DNA of 64,000 nucleotides from Burhinus oedicnemus (taxonomy: Eukaryota; Chordata; Aves; Charadriiformes; Burhinidae): the NCBI GenBank assembly GCA_008921705.1, contig VFFE01007724.1, positions 2,858,127 to 2,922,126 on the forward strand, read 5' to 3'. Below the pieces are notes generated by a model. The model was not told the origin of the DNA. It made no database searches and saw only the letters and a list, made by a program, of their open reading frames with translations. Below are positions 27,666 to 39,964 of the stretch, in pieces. The position numbers and the translations under genes are program-made. Position 1 is the first letter of the stretch, and each line of letters begins with the position of its first letter.

Positions 27666-28991
27666 ATGAAGAAAAAGGCAGCTAAAGCTTTTGAAAGCAC
27701 TCTCAGACTTTTATCATCTCTTTGCTGAAACTTTAAAGGCAGAGAGAGTCACGTTCTTCTCACAGCCTTCAGAGAATGCTGGAAATTATAATCTCAGACT
27801 GTTCCAACATCTACGGCATACTTGCCAAGAATATCACAGTAAATCTAAGCATCTTCCTTCCTTCTGTAATGGTTAGGGATAATTTCCCAGGATAGGAAAA
27901 AATCTGGCTTCATCCAGACTTTTTTTGACATTTAAAGGACTTTGATATAGCCTGTGAAAGAGAACCTGTGTTTCGGAAAGAGACCGAGGGTTAGCCAGCT
28001 TTGGGCTGCGTTGCCCCCAGTGAAGTCACGCCAGTACATCTTTCACAATGGAGCAAAGTGCTCTGGCGTGAGACACTTCACTCTTCCGCAATCTGCCTCC
28101 ATACCAGGAGTTTGCTGTAACATTATCAGCGGTGGCAAGTGACAGATGCCAGACAGAAACAGCTGTAAGGGACTTCTGTAACTTGCAGTGTTCAGTTCAT
28201 TTAGCCTCTCACGGGAAAAGAAATTAAGTACAACGCAAGGAAGTGAAAACATCCGTTGTTTCAAACAGTCACGAGGAAAGCCCAGCCTTTCAGTCGGCTC
28301 TGGCCACTGCACTAGTATTAATTCGAACAATTTGGTACTCTGGGAGGAGCGTTAAAAATTCGAGCAGTAAAATAGCAATGCTGAAAAAGCACATCTGAGT
28401 GTATGCATCATCACACACTTTTCTCTGTGTATACTTTCGAAATGCCAAAGGACAAGGGATATAGTTACGAGTCCTTCTATTTACTGATTCGGTTCTGTAA
28501 ATTGTTTACTTTGGTGAGATGAACGGCAATTTCCAAAGGCTCACTGCTGGGGCAATAGCACTGGCCAGTGAAGTTGGTACTCTTGGTATTTTTAAGCAAT
28601 TCTACCTCACAGATGCAGCACTTCAGCTTGGTAAGTTAATGAATTACTGCAGCTGTGTTGCATTGCTCGCAGTACGGTTTATTGTTCATACACTTAACCT
28701 TGAGGTACTGTTCTTACAGTAACACAGCTTAATTAAGACAGTTAAAATAGTTGAGCTGTTTCCTAGTTTTTTACCAAGTGACTGAGGTTATGCGAGTAGT
28801 GAGAACAACTACTCACAAAAAACTTTTTGGCTTCTGAGCTGTTCTTTTTAGGCCAGCCATATGGTTCAGCCATATTGAATAGATGGATTTTCATTCTATA
28901 AAAGAGTCTTAGTTAAAAAAAAAAAAAATTAAAATTCTGCAGCTTTAAAACATTTGTAATTAAACTGGCCTCATATCAGAACTCTTCTTGG

Positions 28992-29001
28992 CCCCCCCCC
29001 C
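28992..29001 (+). repeat. C10 homopolymer
   Basis: Ten consecutive C residues occur in otherwise mixed sequence, about 65 bases after a short poly-A run near 28915-28928. Length is likely to vary between individuals and between sequencing reads. Confidence 0.9.
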
Positions 29002-29275
29002 GTCACTTTGACCAGTGTTATATGGCACATTCAGCTCTTTTTGTAGTCACAACTTGATCGCTGCAGAAATGCAAGCCTGGCACATCCCAAAACAGAGTTT
29101 TGGGCTGAAAAAAATCAGGGCAGGCTACTTGTATGGAACATGCTTGTCCTTTATTTATAAAGTTTATGTTACAACATCAGAAAATATAATGAATTTTTCA
29201 AAAAATTTATGTGACCAGTCACATAACCTTACTTCTTGAAAAGTGAATAGTTTGCGAATAGATGCATATAATGTA

Positions 29276-29400
29276 TAGAATCATAAAATGGTTTGGGTTG
29301 GAAGGTACCTTTAAAGGCCGTCTAGTCCAACCCCCCTGCAATGAGCAAGGACATCTTCAACTAGATCAGGTTGCTCAGAGCCCCGTCCAACCTGACCATG
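29276..29400 (-). mobile_element. CR1 LINE 3'-end fragment
   Basis: The sequence TAGAATCATAAAATGGTTTG then GGTTGGAAGGTACCTTTAAA then a CTAGTCCAACCCCCCTGC-type block is the reverse complement of the avian CR1 3' end. The element therefore runs on the minus strand, antisense to NLGN1. Similarity continues through a GATCAGGTTGCTCAGAGCCC segment and fades near 29400. It carries no coding sequence and is a severely 5'-truncated retrocopy, as most avian CR1 copies are. Confidence 0.88.
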
Positions 29401-30580
29401 TACATCTGTTAACAAATATTTTGCAACAGAACATTTGTCATCTTCTTGCTTAAAAACGCAGCGTGTCCATGTGCAAAGATTGTGACATTAATTTATCTTC
29501 TATGCATAAAATTAAAATAAAATCTGTATATAAATGCAGTGTCTCACGTATCTTAAACAGCCAGGAAAGAGCACATAATGATGTAGTATGATATTTTGCA
29601 CATCTCATGGAGTTAAGCTAAAATCTTGCACTTCTGAAATCATTAATCTTATTAGTAATATGTACGTGGCAGAAAGCTACAGAAACAGACGAGTATTTTG
29701 CTAATGTTGCAATTACTTTTTTGTATATTAAATGAATCTGATACAAAACTCCTGATTGAGCAGTATTTTCAGAAGACTCCCTTAACTGATTCTCGAGCAG
29801 AGGTATATTGCAGATGTCTACAGAGGAACATTTTTCTCGCACTGAATAGTTTATATTCTCCTACATCTTCCTTATGGGAGTTCCTAGTCCTTTTAGTCAC
29901 CTTACCCCTTATCCATTACTAAAATATGCTATTAATATTAGGATGTGCTGGTCAGCAAAGCAAGGAGCAGTATCCTTTGCTTCATGAATATCACATATAC
30001 ATTAATGTTCACAGCGCTGCTGCCCACGTAATTCATTCAGATTAGTTAGCTGATGCGAATTCGAGAGAGATGTCTAAGATGAAAACAAATGTGCTCTTTA
30101 AGTTTAACCATATTGCTTAAAATTTGCTTATCTTGCTCACATTTCTAACTGAGTAGGTATAGTTTAAAGGGCAGCTGAAATTTTCTGTAGATGGCAATTA
30201 CTATTCAATATTAATAGAGGGTGTCAAACTAAAGTCCTAACCAAGGAACTTGCAATCCAGAGGGAATATAAATTCTCCCCTCAAAATGTGTCCTCTATTT
30301 TTCCACTGTGCATTGATGCATTCATACCTGTACAATTTAACACTTGCTTTTAACAAAATAAAAGATGACATTTGACTGCTTAGGGAACTAACTGGAAACA
30401 CAGCTAAATTATTATAACACATGCCTAAACAGGTGGGTAACACTAAAGTCTTAAGCGTTTCTGCTTCCAGTAACAGAGCTCTTTGAAAACACCCTTTAAG
30501 CATGTCAGACCAGTTTTTATAAGCTCTTCTGTTTTATTTTTGGAGTAGCATTTGTTACTGTGTATTTTCTCGCAGGGAGA

Positions 30581-30596
30581 TTTTTTTTTTTTTTTT
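30581..30596 (+). repeat. T16 homopolymer
   Basis: Sixteen T residues follow CGCAGGGAGA. No poly-A signal is visible on the complementary strand at the spacing expected of a retrocopy tail, so it is treated as a simple repeat. Confidence 0.85.
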
Positions 30597-32183
30597 CGTC
30601 AAGCAAGACGTTCTTCCCCTTACTTTAATCCAGTCACGAAGGTTGCTGGGTTATGAAACACTTACATGGACAGAACTCATCAGAGGGAAGATTCGGTTCT
30701 CTCTTAGGTACCCATCAGCCTGCGCCTGGTCTTTTACTGCATCATCGGGTTGTAGCAGTCCCTTACATTAGGAAAAATTCTGTTTTGGCCTTCCCCTCTG
30801 CATTAATTTGAATGTTCAAATTAGGCCAGAGCTTAAAATAATTCAATCTACTAAGGTTTTAGACAAAATATTTTAACTTTCCCAACTCTACTGTTTTATT
30901 TACTCTTCAAAAATTCGAGAATCATATTAGAAAAAGATTTATCTGAATGGCAAGCGGAAATCATTACCCAGGCAGATAAGCTTATAAAGCATTAAAATTT
31001 ATCTTAACACAAAATACAGAGCCTGGTTGTGGCACACTCTGCCTATTTGTCTAACGGACATGTAACAGAGAAATAGTCCAAATGAGCTTAATAAATCTCT
31101 TTCTTAAACTCACAAAAGACCACATCCTCACTTCCATAATTCTATTAGAGTCTGCTCCTTTGGAGGAGATAAAAGAGGAGATAACCTCTCCACTCAGAAT
31201 ATAAAATAGCAATTGTTCAGCTGATGATTGGAATATTTCCAGTAGAAGGACTTAATTATGGAACAAAATTAGCTCAATCTGACCTTTTTAGAGAATAATG
31301 CAAAAATAAGTTTTTTCGCAAATGTCTTCCTGGAATAACTAAAATAAGGAATAATTTACTTCACTTTTTTTACAAGAGCAAGGGGTGGTAGCATATGATA
31401 GCAGTGTTCTTGGTGAGATGACAATCCAAGGATAATAAGACAGCATGTGCAGAAAGGGATAATATATTTTAATAGACTAGCTGATACAGTTTAAAAACAG
31501 ACAAGCTTTCAGACACGCAAGCCCTTTTCAGCAAGAGCAGGTTCCCCTCTGTGACTCAAAATTGCTAGCTTAATATCTAGATAGTGTAAGGATCGTGTCA
31601 TAGAAATGCATAGAAGTGTATGGTATCTATACTAATTACATACTGAAAGCTCCTCTTGGGATAAAGACAAAACATATCGTTGCAATCTCTCTTTTATCTA
31701 AGTGCTAAATAGGAATAAATACTTGCACCCACAGACCTACAGACTGGGTGTGATGCTGTGTGTTAAAGCATTTCTCTACGGGTGTTCAGCTAGATGAGTT
31801 TATCTGTATTAAGGCACCCCTCGCTAGAACAAAAAAAACCAAACACAAGCTGGAAAGGAAAATCTCATCTGTTTTATCAGTCCTATCTCTGATTTCATGA
31901 CATCCTGAATGCTTCTAAGCCATGCTGATACTACTGCATACAAGAAAAAAAGGCATGAACAGGTGGCGATATTAACAGGCTTCTTATGGTTCTGAAAAAT
32001 GAGATAGAAATGTTTCATGTCGTGAAAGTCAACATCAATAATCATCCATCTTGTGTAGATATGGAAGTCAGCCAATGTGGTTCTTGCTGAGGAGGCGTGA
32101 GATATTTCTTTTGCATCGGAGCTGTTGCTCTGGACACAAGTCATAATTTGTCTAATATAGATGAATGAGGAGAATATTACTAA

Positions 32184-32186
<3 letters not shown>

Positions 32187-32218
<32 letters not shown>
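32187..32218 (+). repeat. T32 homopolymer
   Basis: Thirty-two consecutive T residues follow TAATAC and precede AAATAAACTG. On the minus strand this could be the poly-A tail of a retrocopy. I saw no polyadenylation signal at the expected distance, no recognisable transcript sequence next to it and no target-site duplication. It is most simply a homopolymer microsatellite. Confidence 0.9.
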
Positions 32219-32222
<4 letters not shown>

Positions 32223-35175
32223 AAACTGAAAGCTCCCCCTTCTGGCACGTTTCCTGAACTGAATACAAGGTTCCTGATGTCTACTTTTAGCAACAGCAGA
32301 CATTTCCTCTTTTGCTCTCTTTTTAAGATCCTTTTCGCAAAGATTCTTTAAAAGTAGTACATGTATAGTTTCCCAAGGATTTCCCATTTCCCCATCAAGC
32401 TTTGGGGCTTGATGTCAACTCATTTAACAGCAGAGGATTGCCCTAAGTCTTCCTATAATGTTAATCTGTTGCTTTTCCAGGCAAAGACTTACTTGCTTCT
32501 CACTTTGCTGCATATTATACAGAGTACAGACAACAACTTTTTCAGAAAGTTTGAGTGTTAGCCTCTGTTTTCCTTCAGGGCTATCGCTGTATCTCAGCTA
32601 TAACCCTACCATTTATTTGCCTAATAAATGCCTTGGAATCACTTTGAGAAACCTAGAGGATCTTTTCAAACCAACGCTGCAGCGCTGCTGAGAGCAGCTC
32701 CTGCCCAGGCTCAGGGAACCTGCAAGCCAGGGAAAGGGAAAAAAGCACAGAGGAACTTGTTCAGGGCACAGTTTTGGTGACTGCTCTAACTGCTCTGATC
32801 TCATTGCTGCCTGTGTTTCAAGGACTGCCAGTGTCAGTTGTTCCTCTAATCCCTTAAATCAGCGCAGTCACTTATGGGCTTAATGTGATGAACTGATTTG
32901 TCACTGATTTCCCACACTCCTATACTTATGCAAAGCAAGGGGAAGACTTTCCCAGCATGTGCAGCCACAGGATCCTGTAGTTCCCATAGATTCCTACGTT
33001 TTGATTTTGTTACAGTCCCTGGTACCATCCCTCAACTCCAGGCAGGCTGACAAAGGCAGCGAGACTGTTTAGGAAGCTTTCATTAGATTTGCTATCAGAG
33101 ATTCAAAGACATCATCTCTCTGTGTCCTTAAAAACTATTTATGGGGTACATCATTTTACTGGAGCATGAAGACAGGAATCGTTCTGTGCAGGAAGGATTA
33201 TACTGGGGCCATGCTTTCGCATAGGCATGCATGCCAGCCCCTCTGGCTACACACAGGAAAACAAGAGAGTGAAGCAGAGTAAAATAAAATCACATTCACT
33301 TCAACTCAGTGCTGAGCTGTAACAGTAAGATTGAGAATGAATTAATTATATTTATGACTTCCTTTCTGGGCTTTCCCTGAGTATCCAGGTGGTTTTTTTC
33401 TTCTATGGTAGTGATGCTACTTTGCTTTTTTTATGCAGTTAAGTAGTAAACGTCACAGGTTTTAGTTGTAGAATTGTGGTTATTTTAAAGTCTAATATCA
33501 GAGTAATAATACATGTAGTGAATGAAGTATGCCCATTAGACTTGGTACATTAGGTCTGGAAGTGGGAGAATTGCTGGCCTGGCACCTCATGCCACTTTCG
33601 TGTTCCCTCTCCATGGTAACAAAAATCAGGATTGACCTACACAAACAAAGCTGCTCGCCCTAAACGGAGCATAGCTCAACTACGGAGGCAGCCAGGCCAA
33701 TTAGCTTTCAGTGCAGTTTACAGCGAAGAAGGTCTGTTATTATAAATGTCTATGCATACGACAGCATGCCAAATACAAGCCTGGCATTTGAAGTCAAATC
33801 AGAATAATAATAAAGTAACAAATGACATGTTCGTTATATACATGAATATAGGTACCAGCATGCACCTATCTGTATTCTTGTTAAATCCTTACTTTATATA
33901 TGAGTACGCACACGCGTCTTCTTAGAAATGTCTCAAAAGCTGCTTTTATTGTCATAATGAAACAGCAGGACTCCTTTGAGAGCCATTTGTCTGAAAAACT
34001 ACTGTAAACTTCTTTTGAGTGGGCTGTCTGCACTCAAGAGAGTTAAATCAGTAGAACTTTGACGAGACTAGAAGACCCACTAATATCTAATTAACGTGGA
34101 AATAATTGTTGTAATGGTTGCATTTCTCCACGAAGCATGTACTGAAAAACAGTTACACTGTCGATTTAGTGAGCATTAAATCAGTTTGATATGCAAATGG
34201 AGGTGCTACTTCATAATGCTGGTATTATTTAAACATTTGTTTATTAAGCTGAGAAAATTGGAAATGTCAACAAATGGGATCCAAAAGCAAAGCAATGTCT
34301 TTTATCAACAGAGACTTTCTTCAAAGTTTTTATTGTCCACCTTTTAGAGTCAGTAGGCTCTAACGACAAGAGTAACAGCAATACTAAGTACGAGGGTACT
34401 GCTGGAAGTAAAGAGGAAAACAGAGTTCCTGTACCTGACATGTCCTGCCATTTTTCTGCCAGTATGAATAAAAGGGAGCAATTCTTGTGCTCTCTGGATT
34501 ACCCCGAGCTCTTATCTTTTTGATGTTAAGGGGTCATGGAAACAGCTTAAATTGTCTTTATTCATTTAATGTAGATTCAATTAACTCAGGTTAATGACTA
34601 TGGGCTGGAGCTCAGGGAGTTGAGAGCTGCTCACACTGTTCAACCTGGCTTGTCCTGTGACATAAGCTGCATTTTTGAGGGGAGAAAAAGGGAAAAGATG
34701 GTGTGTTGCTGGGACATAACCAAACACAGTCTACAGAGGAGTGGAACTGTTGCCTCTCAGGCATGTGCAAAGTTCATGGTTTCATCTAAGTACAGAAGTG
34801 CAATACACGCTTGACCAAATCACCTACAAAATGACTGCAGCATATCTTTTTGCTACACCTTTACTCTTTATCTTAGCGCAATCAACACAAAGTCTTTGGG
34901 AGTAATACATTGTGACCTGTTAAGATGTAGACGAGTATTTTGCCTGGGATGTATCTTCACTTTGCCTACATTAATATATCAGGGCCAAAAGAGTGAATAC
35001 CAAATAATTTGTTTCAGGAAGAATGCAAAATTGCAAATTATTGTCCACTGAATATGTATTATGTAGTTGCATAATATTTAATGGCATAGACTTTCGAAAT
35101 CTTACTTAGAAGATTGCAACAGGTTTACTCAGAAGAGCACTTGCTAACCCTTTCTTTTTTCATTTACATTCACAG

Positions 35176-35388
35176 GATTTTTGAGCACTGGAGACCAGGC
35201 AGCAAAAGGAAACTATGGCCTCCTTGATCTAATTCAAGCTTTGCGATGGACTAGTGAAAATATTGGGTTCTTTGGAGGTGACCCATTAAGAATAACTGTT
35301 TTTGGATCTGGTGCAGGCGGTTCATGCGTCAATCTGTTGACTTTATCCCATTATTCTGAAGGTAACCGTTGGAGCAATTCAACCAAAG
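35176..35388 (+). CDS. NLGN1: Neuroligin-1 coding exon with splice site B (long form)
   Basis: This exon encodes part of the extracellular cholinesterase-like domain of neuroligin-1, a postsynaptic adhesion protein that binds presynaptic neurexins. It follows a CACAG acceptor and starts two bases into a Gly codon, giving (G)[14 protein letters not shown] and so on. The catalytic serine motif of cholinesterases, FGESAG, appears here as FGSGAG: the nucleophile Ser is replaced by Gly (codon 35310-35312), as expected for a non-enzymatic neuroligin. The exon ends in [13 protein letters not shown]. The last nine residues, GNRWSNSTK, are the site B insert and contain an NST N-glycosylation sequon. 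There are two donors: a proximal one after 35361 (CTGAAG|GTAACC) and a distal one after 35388 (ACCAAAG|GTATTA). Their 27-nt difference keeps the frame, so both forms join the next exon in phase 1. Failure to splice would add 34 codons and stop at 35490-35492. The protein matches NLGN1 rather than its paralogues as far as I can recall. Confidence 0.97.
35362..35388 (+). promoter_or_regulatory. NLGN1: Alternative splice segment B (27 nt, two competing 5' splice sites)
   Basis: The segment lies between donor GTAACC (GT at 35362-35363) and donor GTATTA (GT at 35389-35390). Inclusion adds nine residues with an N-glycosylation sequon. In mammals the B insert of NLGN1 reduces binding to alpha-neurexins and favours beta-neurexins. 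The sequence shows this can be achieved here by choice of 5' splice site rather than a separate cassette exon. Usage of each site cannot be judged from genomic DNA. Confidence 0.9.
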
Positions 35389-38300
35389 GTATTATGCAGG
35401 TTGCAAATTTTGACAATTTTGGTGTCTGCATGCCACCGCCATTAGTACTATGTGATGCTCTGTATATTCTCTTTGTTCCTATGAACTGTTGAGTTCAGCT
35501 CAATATTAAGCAAACTTTTTAAAGGCTGTACAAGCCACCTTTTCCCTCAGCTCTTCTGTGCATGTTTAAATTTTAGGTCACTTTCTTCTGTTTCCTATGG
35601 AGCTTTGTAGAAACACTTTATAGCAAACTTGTGAACAGCATTTTCTTGGTGCATCATTTTTGTCTCTTTTCTTTCCTACCTAAGGGTGTCTTTTTTGGAG
35701 AACCAGCCAGTCGTGCTCACAGTAGATGAGGTTGTCTATATTCAGACAGTCATGAAAGGCATGTTGAGTTTCTTATGAGGAGCAGAATTTAAAGAAAACT
35801 AAAATGACACAGTTTCTCTTTTCGGGCTAACAGATGAAATGCTTAAAACTATTATTTTGTGTGAAGGAAACAAATACCTAGTTCAGAAATCTTTTGTCTG
35901 AAACTGCATGAACTTCACTTGCTGTCATCTAATAAAAGAACGGTTGAATGTTTTGCATGCATGATCCAAAATTGTCAAAGCATCCAAGTTGCAAATGGAT
36001 TTTCTTCTATGTTTTTTCCTATTCCATAACTAACACCTTTTCTCTCTAGTTGAGGCAGACAGCAGGAAATTAAAAACATGCTGTTTGAGGCACCCAATTT
36101 TTTTTCCTATGATTTTTGCACCTCAGTTCCACACAGTTTCTCTCATTTGCATGGCTATTGCTTATTGATCACATTACATTTGTCTCACTGTTTTCACACA
36201 TTTTTATCTGTATTGTTTACTTTTACCAGGGACATCACACTGTGCCCTGTGCATACAATCCTCCACTAATTTATATTGCTGTATCTCCATGGGGGACTAA
36301 TTGGCCAGTCATAAAAATATAATTCCACTGACATTAAAAGAGCTGCATTTACCCAAAGTCATGATGCAGAGCCCACTGAGGTCAATAGAAGTGACAGACT
36401 CTTTAGAGCAGCCCTTTACACTATTTTAAATGAGAGAAGACTATAGCTTTTACAAGAAAAGGTGAGTGGAAAATAGACTGCAGTTTAAATTTTAGTCTAT
36501 TTCCACAATTTGATTTTTAATGTAATCTTTTTTTCCATAGTTACCCGCAGTTAAATAGGACATACTTATAAACTGGACTATAAGAACAATATGGAAGCAT
36601 TACCTTGTTACACTGTGATCTGAGGGTCACACTTCACCATCTTTTTTCATCAGACCTGACAAAAATAACTTTTGTCATACAGGGTTTAGCTTAAGGTTGA
36701 ATGAAGAGACCTGGTTTATCCTCCCGTACTCTTACTTGATCTTGATCTTCTTGATGTAACATGACATTAATGCAAAATGCCACATTTACAGTATGTAGAC
36801 AGTCATGTGTTGCCCCTTATCAGCGAATTTTACCCTGCCATATTCTAACGCATGGCCAGAATTCTGCCAGGAGCAGAATTTGTTTGGGGAAGCTGATGCA
36901 GTAATTTGCCAACAGAGCAGATCAAGGGGGAGTGGATGTATACTTAAAGTCCAATTGTAAAAGTAAATTTTTGAGGATTTCTTTTGTAAGAAAGCAAAAG
37001 CACGCTTTGTTGAAATTTGGATTAAACAGAACAATGTGCCACACCCCCACGTATGTTATGTTTCACCTGGGGATGGTTAGACCTGCCATTAAAAAACCGT
37101 ATTAAAATAAAAATTGGTCAGCTTCAAATAAGAAAAGTTATTTCAAGTTTTCAAACATTTTTAAATATCTTAACATTTTCAAACCCCTTTTGTTTCACAT
37201 TATTAACCAGTCTCTTTCATAAGCTGTAAATTCGGATGCTCTCTTTGCTTCCTTCATTTCCCTTTGAAAGGATCCCTTGGTAGTTGAGAGGAAGCATTCC
37301 GCCTATTTCAAGATGGTGCCGTTCATAGCTGCCCATCTGCAAGTGGGCAGAACAGCACCCGTCTTTAGAAAGTGCTCGGAAAATGTAGATGAATATATGC
37401 AAATTATTATTATTTACTTTGGTGAGACTTTGAATAGGAGTCACAAAGCAATATGGTCCATTGAACATTTAAGTCTTCTTTCCATCAGTCTGAAGCCCAT
37501 AAGCTGTAATAATCATACACGTTATCAGATAAAAATGTAGTTCTCCATCCTGTGTGGTACCAATTTCTGCCAGGAATTATGTGACAGAATGAAAATCATT
37601 ATTCATACTGTTGTTCATTTTTCATCAAATGGTTTGAGAGGAGGAATATTTCCTTAAGCAGTTTTCAGCAGAAGGAGGGATGTTTAGTTTCATTTACTAA
37701 GACAACTTTATGGCCAGAGGACTTGACCACTTTTCCTTAATCCAGCGTTTAATGTTTATGTAGCACTTAGCAAGCCATAGTGTTTATATCAGCATTTTCT
37801 TAATACTTAGCTTACATTTTCTGTCCTTGTTCAGAGATATTTAATAAAGCAATAAAAATAGATTTACACAATCTGCAAAAAAGAAACATTATGAAGTATC
37901 ATGAAATACATCTTTGTGAAAATTCAGTTTTGTCATTTTGTTACATTTATTACAGTGCCTGAATCCCCTGCGGTAATTTCACTGACTTTGAGCTGATTTA
38001 TACTAGCTCGATATCTGACCTTGTAAACATGCAAATATATTTTTACCTGCTTTATAGCTCAAGTTCTTTCTTATTCTTTACTCATATCTTGCAAGGAAAT
38101 AATATCTTGGACATGACTTCTCATAAATTTAAGAGAGGCTTCAGTTTACATATTTCAATCCCTACACCTATCTGATTTTAAGACTTTTGGATTTGGACCT
38201 AATACAGCCTAGAATGACTTTAAAATTCCTCAGAAGCTTGTAAAATGTTTCCTGCCAGCAACTGATTCCAACTAACTTCTGAGTGTACAGAGTCTGGTAC

Positions 38301-39964
38301 TGCAACAGAGGCTGTAAAGGCATGCCTCTGACTTGATTTAGAGGTTATGGAAGTTTATTTATCGATAGAAATATGTTACTTATCAAACCAAAAGCCGTCT
38401 TTTCAATTATTGGAATAAAATTCGCAGGTAAGCTGAACACCTTAACTCCAGTTCCTTTAGTGGGAGTATGCAGCTTAGTAAAACACACGCTTAGTAAAAT
38501 TGAGTGAGGCCAGATGTCACTTCCAGTCCCTAAGCAGCTCTACCAAAGTCAGTGGAATTATTGCAGGTACCTGTTGGCATATGAAAAAACAAATTTTGAC
38601 CCATATGTCTTAAATCAGCATAACTTACATATGCTATAGACCATTTTGTAGTACCTACAGTGAGCTATAGCAGGTAGGGTCCAGTATAAAGTATTTTCCA
38701 GTAATTAGTGCAAAAGATGTGCTACTGAAATGAACTGGATGTACTTCCATGAAAATGCAAAAACCCAGAAAGGCCACCGTTACCTAAATATAATCTAAGC
38801 TTCTGATATTAGAAATAAGCATTACAGGAGAGCGATTTTTCTCCACTTTTTTAGGCAAGGTTCAGACTCAAAATCTCTCCCTCCCCAAAGGGAGTGGGAA
38901 AAGGCAAAGGCCCAACACAAAGGGAGAGCAAGAAGTATGGGAACAAGGGTGGAGTTTTACTTGCATTAAAGTCAACAGCAAAAAAATTTGATTGATTCAC
39001 TGACTACAAGGAGTTGAGGCTTTCATCCATTATATACTCAAAAATGCTTACAGAAGGGAGATGAAAACATCAATTTAAACACATTTTGTTATTTCTGTGA
39101 ATAGAATTTCTGGTCTAGAGTGCTAGTTAAATCAGCATAAATTCAAATTAGTTGCACAGAAGTCTTTGGGATTTGCTACAAGTTTATATGCAGAGACAGA
39201 TCATACTCTTTCTTTCTCCCCCCTCAAATCAATATCTGAACATATGTTTAACTCTTTGAGTTACAAAGCTAAATAGTGTAAAATATATCATTTCCCTTTT
39301 CATGTAAGTGTGATCACTATAAACCTTCATTAAAAAAACTCCTTACAGCAAAGGATCTTGACTCTTGGACACTTAAAAATTTAAGAACTGCCTATTACCT
39401 ACTCATCTGTTACTCCAGAATATAAACTTTTGCTGTGATATACAATTCAAAAGCACTGAGCCTCTCAAACCAAGTTTAATCCCAAACAAAACATAAAAAA
39501 GCAGTATATTAGGTTTATTTAACACATAGTTGTATGTACACATGCTGCTGATGGCTTGAACAATATCCAGAATTCAGTCCATTTCAGAGACTTGTTGGCT
39601 TTTACTCCAACCTATAAATTGCTTTAACTTTAGGAATTTCTTTCAAGCTAATAGTGTTGTCCTACATAAGGTAACGCCACTTCTTTTTCTTCCTGAGTTT
39701 CTTTTGAAAATCTGTTCCTCAGCTGGACTACATTGAGGTAGAATCATTTGCTTCAATTTCTGCGCATATTGCATTTATTTTGTGTACATTACCTGTAGGT
39801 ACAATGACAGACAGATCCCACCATCTTGTGTATTTAAGTACTATTAAGATTCAAGTATCTCTTCTGTTAAAGTATTCTATTGTTTCAAAGTACTCCTTTG
39901 AATCTTTCAAGTACGTAGCTGTTTCAAGGTCACTTCAGTAGTTTTCAAATATTTCTCCCCACAG
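35389..39964 (+). other. NLGN1: NLGN1 intron after the splice-site-B exon
   Basis: This 4.6-kb intron runs from the distal donor to the acceptor TTTCTCCCCACAG ending at 39964. It contains no credible exon. Weak traces of an ancient dispersed repeat occur near 36.37, 38.61 and 39.13 kb. The remainder is AT-rich sequence in which I see nothing further. Confidence 0.9.
38611..39170. repeat. Possible degenerate ancient repeat copies
   Basis: TAAATCAGCATAACTTA at 38611-38627 and TAAATCAGCATAA at 39128-39140 share a 13-base phrase. Nearby phrases (AAAGTCAGTGGAATTATTGC near 38546; AAATTAGTTGCACAGAAGTC after 39140) resemble a widespread amniote repeat of the form 'taaatcagcataactccattgacttcaatggagtt'. 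The assignment is from memory and each copy is badly decayed. Confidence 0.35.

Larger units (their letters stand above)
1..35175 (+). other. NLGN1: NLGN1 upstream intron (3' part)
   Basis: This stretch ends at a consensus acceptor (pyrimidine-rich tract, then CACAG at 35171-35175) directly before a neuroligin-1 coding exon, so it is read as the 3' part of the preceding intron. I looked for the expected upstream neuroligin exon, which would encode the strand ending YRLGVL, and did not find it, so the intron probably starts outside the window. Small ORFs are scattered through it on both strands, but none has a recognisable domain or plausible splice context. It holds an LTR-like block near 5.4 kb, a 38-bp inverted repeat near 12.3 and 13.2 kb, a purine tract near 24.8 kb, a GC-richer block near 27.2 kb, a CR1 fragment near 29.3 kb and homopolymer T runs near 30.6 and 32.2 kb. 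Long introns are typical of NLGN1 in vertebrates. Unannotated regulatory elements may be present but cannot be identified from one sequence. Confidence 0.8.

Noticed and set aside
30581..30596. T16 run as the poly-A tail of a processed pseudogene on the minus strand
   Set aside because: There is no AATAAA at the expected distance and no recognisable transcript sequence beside it.
1765..35000. Dozens of 60-106-codon ORFs on both strands of the upstream intron
   Set aside because: They overlap each other on both strands, lack known domains, have no splice context and fit chance expectation for AT-rich vertebrate DNA.
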